A DNA stretch of 64,000 bases, taken from Mesostigma viride (Eukaryota > Streptophyta > Mesostigmatophyceae > Mesostigmatales > Mesostigmataceae). The position numbers were made by a program, and so were the translations under genes. The first letter of the stretch is position 1. Every line of letters starts with the position of its first letter. The notes under the pieces are model-generated. The model was not told the origin of the DNA and ran no database searches. It saw nothing but the letters and a program-made list of their open reading frames with translations. The DNA lies in NCBI GenBank assembly GCA_009746045.1, contig RPFO01000090.1:1760689-1824688 (forward strand), in the 5' to 3' direction. Positions 60,582 to 64,000 of the stretch are shown here, piece by piece.

Positions 60582-62520
60582 TTAGATAATTTAATGTCTC
60601 ATTATTACTTGCAAAGCTTAAGTTACTCGGAATCCTTAAAAAAAAAAAAATAATTGTCGGTGGAAAACCAACGGACATGAACAGGATTGTTTATTAGAAT
60701 AAACATGTACAATCACCCCCATGGCTGAGCTGGCGTCACGATAACGCACCAGCCCAGGAGAGCATCACCCCAGCACAGCGGGGCAACTTGTCAAGGTTGG
60801 CAGAGTCAGGTCTACGTAAGTCTATGTACAAATATAACAACTTGCTGACGAAAAAGCAGTCGGCCGAAGCTCATATCAGTGAGGTGATCAATTAGCTACG
60901 CAAGTATTTTCCAGAAATTTGGGGAAAATACAGCAGCCAGTCAAGGCAGACATGGCAGAGGCACAGCCATCTAAGGACACCTTAGACATGGGGGTCTCAC
61001 ACCACGCTGCTGCTTCAAAATGGGTCTTCGAACATCAGGACTAGATTCCTGGTTGAAGACACTAGCACTGGCAGTGGTACACCGCAAGGCGAAGAGAAAA
61101 TTAACAAGCCGGCCGCGGGTATACGGCGTAAGCCTGCTTGTCGTTGCCATTGACGAGGGCACGGGGGTGAAAAAAAAGCACGCGCGCCCTCCTTCCCCTC
61201 GTCTTCATTAATCCTGCAAAAATTTATGAGTCACGCAGCCAGGCAGAAAGCAAAATCATTAGCGAACGACTAAAGAGAGTTGCGTAAACACCGCCGCCCC
61301 TCTACGTTAGCCCTTAAAGCCGACGGCAGCCGGCAACGGCAGTTGCAACCAACGTGCAGGCGATAAGATTCTTCTAACACGCAATTGGACGAAAAAGGAT
61401 GATCCGTTTAACCGCAGACCGTGCAAGCACGGTCGATCTGGTTTGGGCGCATTACCTCCTCCTCTTGGTACGCTGAAGGTGGCTGTTCAACGAGGACTCC
61501 CCACCCCCCTTTGCCTGCTCCACCTTTCTTGGGCATTCCCCGCTCCCCAGACCCTGAGGATAAATTAAGCAAAGTCGGCAGAAGAAAAATCGCAGGAAGA
61601 TCAGCAATTGGCGTGCCCCGTCAACGAGGCACAAATTGGAGAAATGCGACAAAAACAGTTGTCTCCTAAGGAACGCTTCCCATGCAAATCGTGGGAGCTA
61701 GGTCATAGCTCCGGCTTACCAGGTTGTCGCTCATTGCGAAGCTCTCCCCTCTTTACGGCCTTGTCATGCTCGATCTTTTCCTTCTTGGTAATTTTCTGCA
61801 TTGCTTATCGAATATGTTAAACGTTACCACACAGGGAGCTTAGGTTTGCTCGTGTAAAGACACGAGTTCAACGCGATGGTTTTCGTTCGGGATTCGGAGT
61901 CCAATTTCCGACAGTCACGCTTTTTATACGCAACCTTGCAGCCTGCACCGGGTGACCGGACGCATAGACGCTAGGCTAACGTCGCGCGTCAACCAAGGGC
62001 GATCTTTTGCGTCATCCGCACGCTGCCGAGTCAGCAATAAATTGCTGCTGCCGTTGAAGGGGCTGCTGATAAGGGGCTGCTGATACTCATAATGATCACT
62101 TGGCATCTACTGTAGCACTTCTGCACTTGTCTAGCAAGGTATGCTGTAGTAGAAAACTAGATATTGCCAGTAGCGATATTTTGGGATTGACATGATCAGC
62201 AGTCAGCAGACGATATATCTACAGTACACTGGCTACCTTGGTCGCACGGCGCGCCTTATTAATGCGGGCACCCCAATTTAGGCACAACTAGGCATTTCAG
62301 GCTATTTTTGGCATACCTGGGTCACCTTAACTGTTATATGGAAATAAACTAACACCCATTTCACCGGAAAAAAATCAGCAGTCAGCAGCAGACACACTCC
62401 GTTTCCGCGTTGCCTTCCGCGGTTTTCCGATCCGAGGTCCACCCTCTCGCTCTAACACGGTCTAACCTCGTCCAACGCATGCGCGCATGCGCAGTACAGT
62501 ACCGTTTCTCGCGCAGAGCC
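60582..62520. other. No recognised gene
   Basis: About 1.9 kb without a protein family or known repeat I can identify. Small features: an A-run at 60638-60650, and a GGGGCTGCTGATA direct repeat at 62058-62083. Short open frames look random. Confidence 0.45.
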
Positions 62521-62524
62521 TCTT

Positions 62525-62632
62525 CTGGAAACTGGAAACTGGACGCCGCCACGCTGTACACTGGAAACTGCGTGGGCAACAACAACAACAACAACAACAA
62601 GTCAACAACAACAACAACAACAACAACCTGGA

Positions 62633-62664
<32 letters not shown>

Positions 62665-62695
62665 GAACAGGGAAACTGGAAACAGGAAACCTGCT
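62525..62695. repeat. GGAAACT and AAC microsatellites
   Basis: GGAAACT units (62526-62575 scattered, and 62630-62665 in tandem) flank two AAC arrays (62577-62602 and 62603-62628). Confidence 0.9.
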
Positions 62696-62912
62696 GGGAC
62701 GGGGTGCGCAGTGGATCCTGCGAACTGTACAGTAGAAGGTTCCGTCTGCACTGGGCTGTCTGCACGTCAGCGTCAGCACTTTCCTGTACTGGAGTCACTT
62801 TTCTGGCTTTGGATTTCTGCGCCCACAAACAAGATGGTGCACAATGCTCGCAGCTAGAAGGCCAACTGATGGAACACGTGACCCAAGTGATCGAGTCCAA
62901 ACAGATCATTCA

Positions 62913-63564
62913 TAGGGCTGGCACATCCGGGTATTTTCTCGACCCGGACACGAACACGAACACCTGGGGAGAGTACCCGAACCCGAACCCGAACATGTTC
63001 GGTACATTCCCAGGTGACCCGAACACGAACACGAACATGTACTGTTAGGATTAAGTGACCCGAACCCGAACCCGAACATACCCGAACATTTTACCGAACA
63101 CGAACAATTCACTAAATAAATTAAAATAAGTGAGAAACTAGACATAGTTTGTTGTCACTTTTCATAATACGCAATAAATTAATAATGATTACGTAATCAT
63201 TACCTAAACTAGTCCGGTCGTGCTTAGACAATTCTACTACCGTACAACAGCTTTGCTCTTGCCAGCGTGTCGGCGGACTAATCTAGGCCGCTTTTTCATC
63301 AGAGAAGCGTTGCCTAGTCGGATCACTGGATGGTACTACAGGGATTCCGCCAGAAAATGTTCGGTACCGGGTCAGAGGCGAACATGTTCGCCCGGTTCCC
63401 AGGGTGACCCGAATACGGACACGAACATGTTCTGAAGTTTCCAGGTGACCCGAACCCGAACAGCACATGTTCGGCCGAACATTTTTGCCGACCCGAACAC
63501 CGCACATGTTCGGTATTCGCCCGAACATGTCCGTGTTCGGTATGCGGCGGATGTGCCAGCCCTA
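62913..63564. mobile_element. hAT-like non-autonomous DNA transposon with GAACA-rich interior
   Basis: Terminal inverted repeats TAGGGCTGGCACATCCG (left) and its reverse complement (right), flanked by the perfect 8-bp duplication ATCATTCA (62905-62912 and 63565-63572). TAGGG-type termini and 8-bp duplications are hallmarks of hAT elements. At 652 bp it has no transposase. The interior holds many CCCGAACA/CGAACACGAACA units near both ends, with GAACATGTTC palindromes, while the middle (63060-63350) is unrelated sequence. Confidence 0.87.
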
Positions 63565-63572
63565 ATCATTCA

Positions 63573-64000
63573 TGCAGGTTCAGGTTCATGCCGCACGGTC
63601 CCGGACTTGATCCTCTGGAGACTCCGACCACAAAAAGGCGGCCTTGGAGGGATGTAAGATGAGGATTGCAGTCATAACTCATAATTAACCAGTGGGTGAT
63701 GATGGTGTAGTTTGAAATCCTGCTGAGCTAGTACTAGTACATGATGTATGGCTTGATCATGAACTGATGTTGACGAGTCCTTCCAAATTAAATCTGTTCT
63801 TGTCGATAAATTTGATATGGGCCAGGTAAGCACAAAGTCTGCTAGAGGTCCTGCGTTCGAATTCTGTTAGCGTACTACCTTCAACGAGAAAACTTCAGAT
63901 CCCAGACTGCGAGTGGATTGTGAAACTTTGCCCTAGGAGGTTGCAGGCAACACTTGATCATGACACGCGGCTGCGCAGATGATCTACTGATGCGATTATT
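63573..64000. other. No recognised gene; possible tRNA-like B box
   Basis: CCTGCGTTCGAATTCTG at about 63850-63866 is similar to a tRNA B box, but no cloverleaf can be drawn. Nothing else is supported. Confidence 0.35.

Noticed and set aside
62936-63545. Degenerate telomere repeats (CCCGAA / TTCGGG)
   Set aside because: They lie inside an hAT-like element bounded by inverted repeats and target duplications.

Overview
The window is nuclear DNA of a photosynthetic eukaryote of the green lineage, probably a green alga. Four spliced genes support this. They are a plant-type synaptotagmin (transmembrane segment, SMP, two C2 domains), a plant-type double-Cpn10 chloroplast co-chaperonin (CPN20), a homologue of plant mitochondrial D-cysteine desulfhydrase 2, and a bacterial-type Tex/SRBD1 S1-domain protein. 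Introns have GT-AG borders with one inferred GC-AG. Their phases close so that each model is one open frame: 538, 599, 1307 and 262 aa. I cannot name the species.

Layout. 1-18.3 kb is transposon territory. It begins with two nearly identical 978-bp direct repeats. A four-level nest follows: a fragment of a LINE (family B) holds a LINE of family A (3193-13316, 12-bp target duplication), which holds a tyrosine-recombinase (YR) retrotransposon with split direct repeats (4943-12540), which holds a TTAA-flanked DNA transposon (5652-7913). A second LINE-A copy, an ORF1-only LINE and an 81-bp LINE end follow. 19.0-53.2 kb holds the four genes in two divergent pairs: synaptotagmin (-) / DCD2-like (+), then Tex (-) / CPN20 (+). 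Their introns are long and carry most of the window's simple repeats, minisatellites and smaller insertions, including a second TTAA element in synaptotagmin intron 8. 53.2-64 kb is again transposon-rich: LINE 3' ends with microsatellite tails, a third LINE-A copy, a third TTAA element, and a 652-bp hAT-like element with perfect 8-bp target duplications.

How the parts relate. The host genes are housekeeping functions without an evident shared pathway: ER-plasma-membrane contacts, sulfur amino-acid catabolism, RNA-linked nucleic-acid metabolism and plastid protein folding. The mobile elements do show logic. LINE 3' ends carry short hairpins whose stems differ by compensating changes, followed by TTAA-, AATTT- or AATTC-type tails. 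At least one 81-bp insertion consists almost only of hairpin plus tail, which suggests that this end is what the LINE machinery recognises. Two LINE copies keep ORF1 and a 3' end but lack ORF2. The YR retrotransposon has the A1-ORFs-B1-A2-B2 layout and a 2A-like NPGP motif exactly between RNase H and the recombinase.
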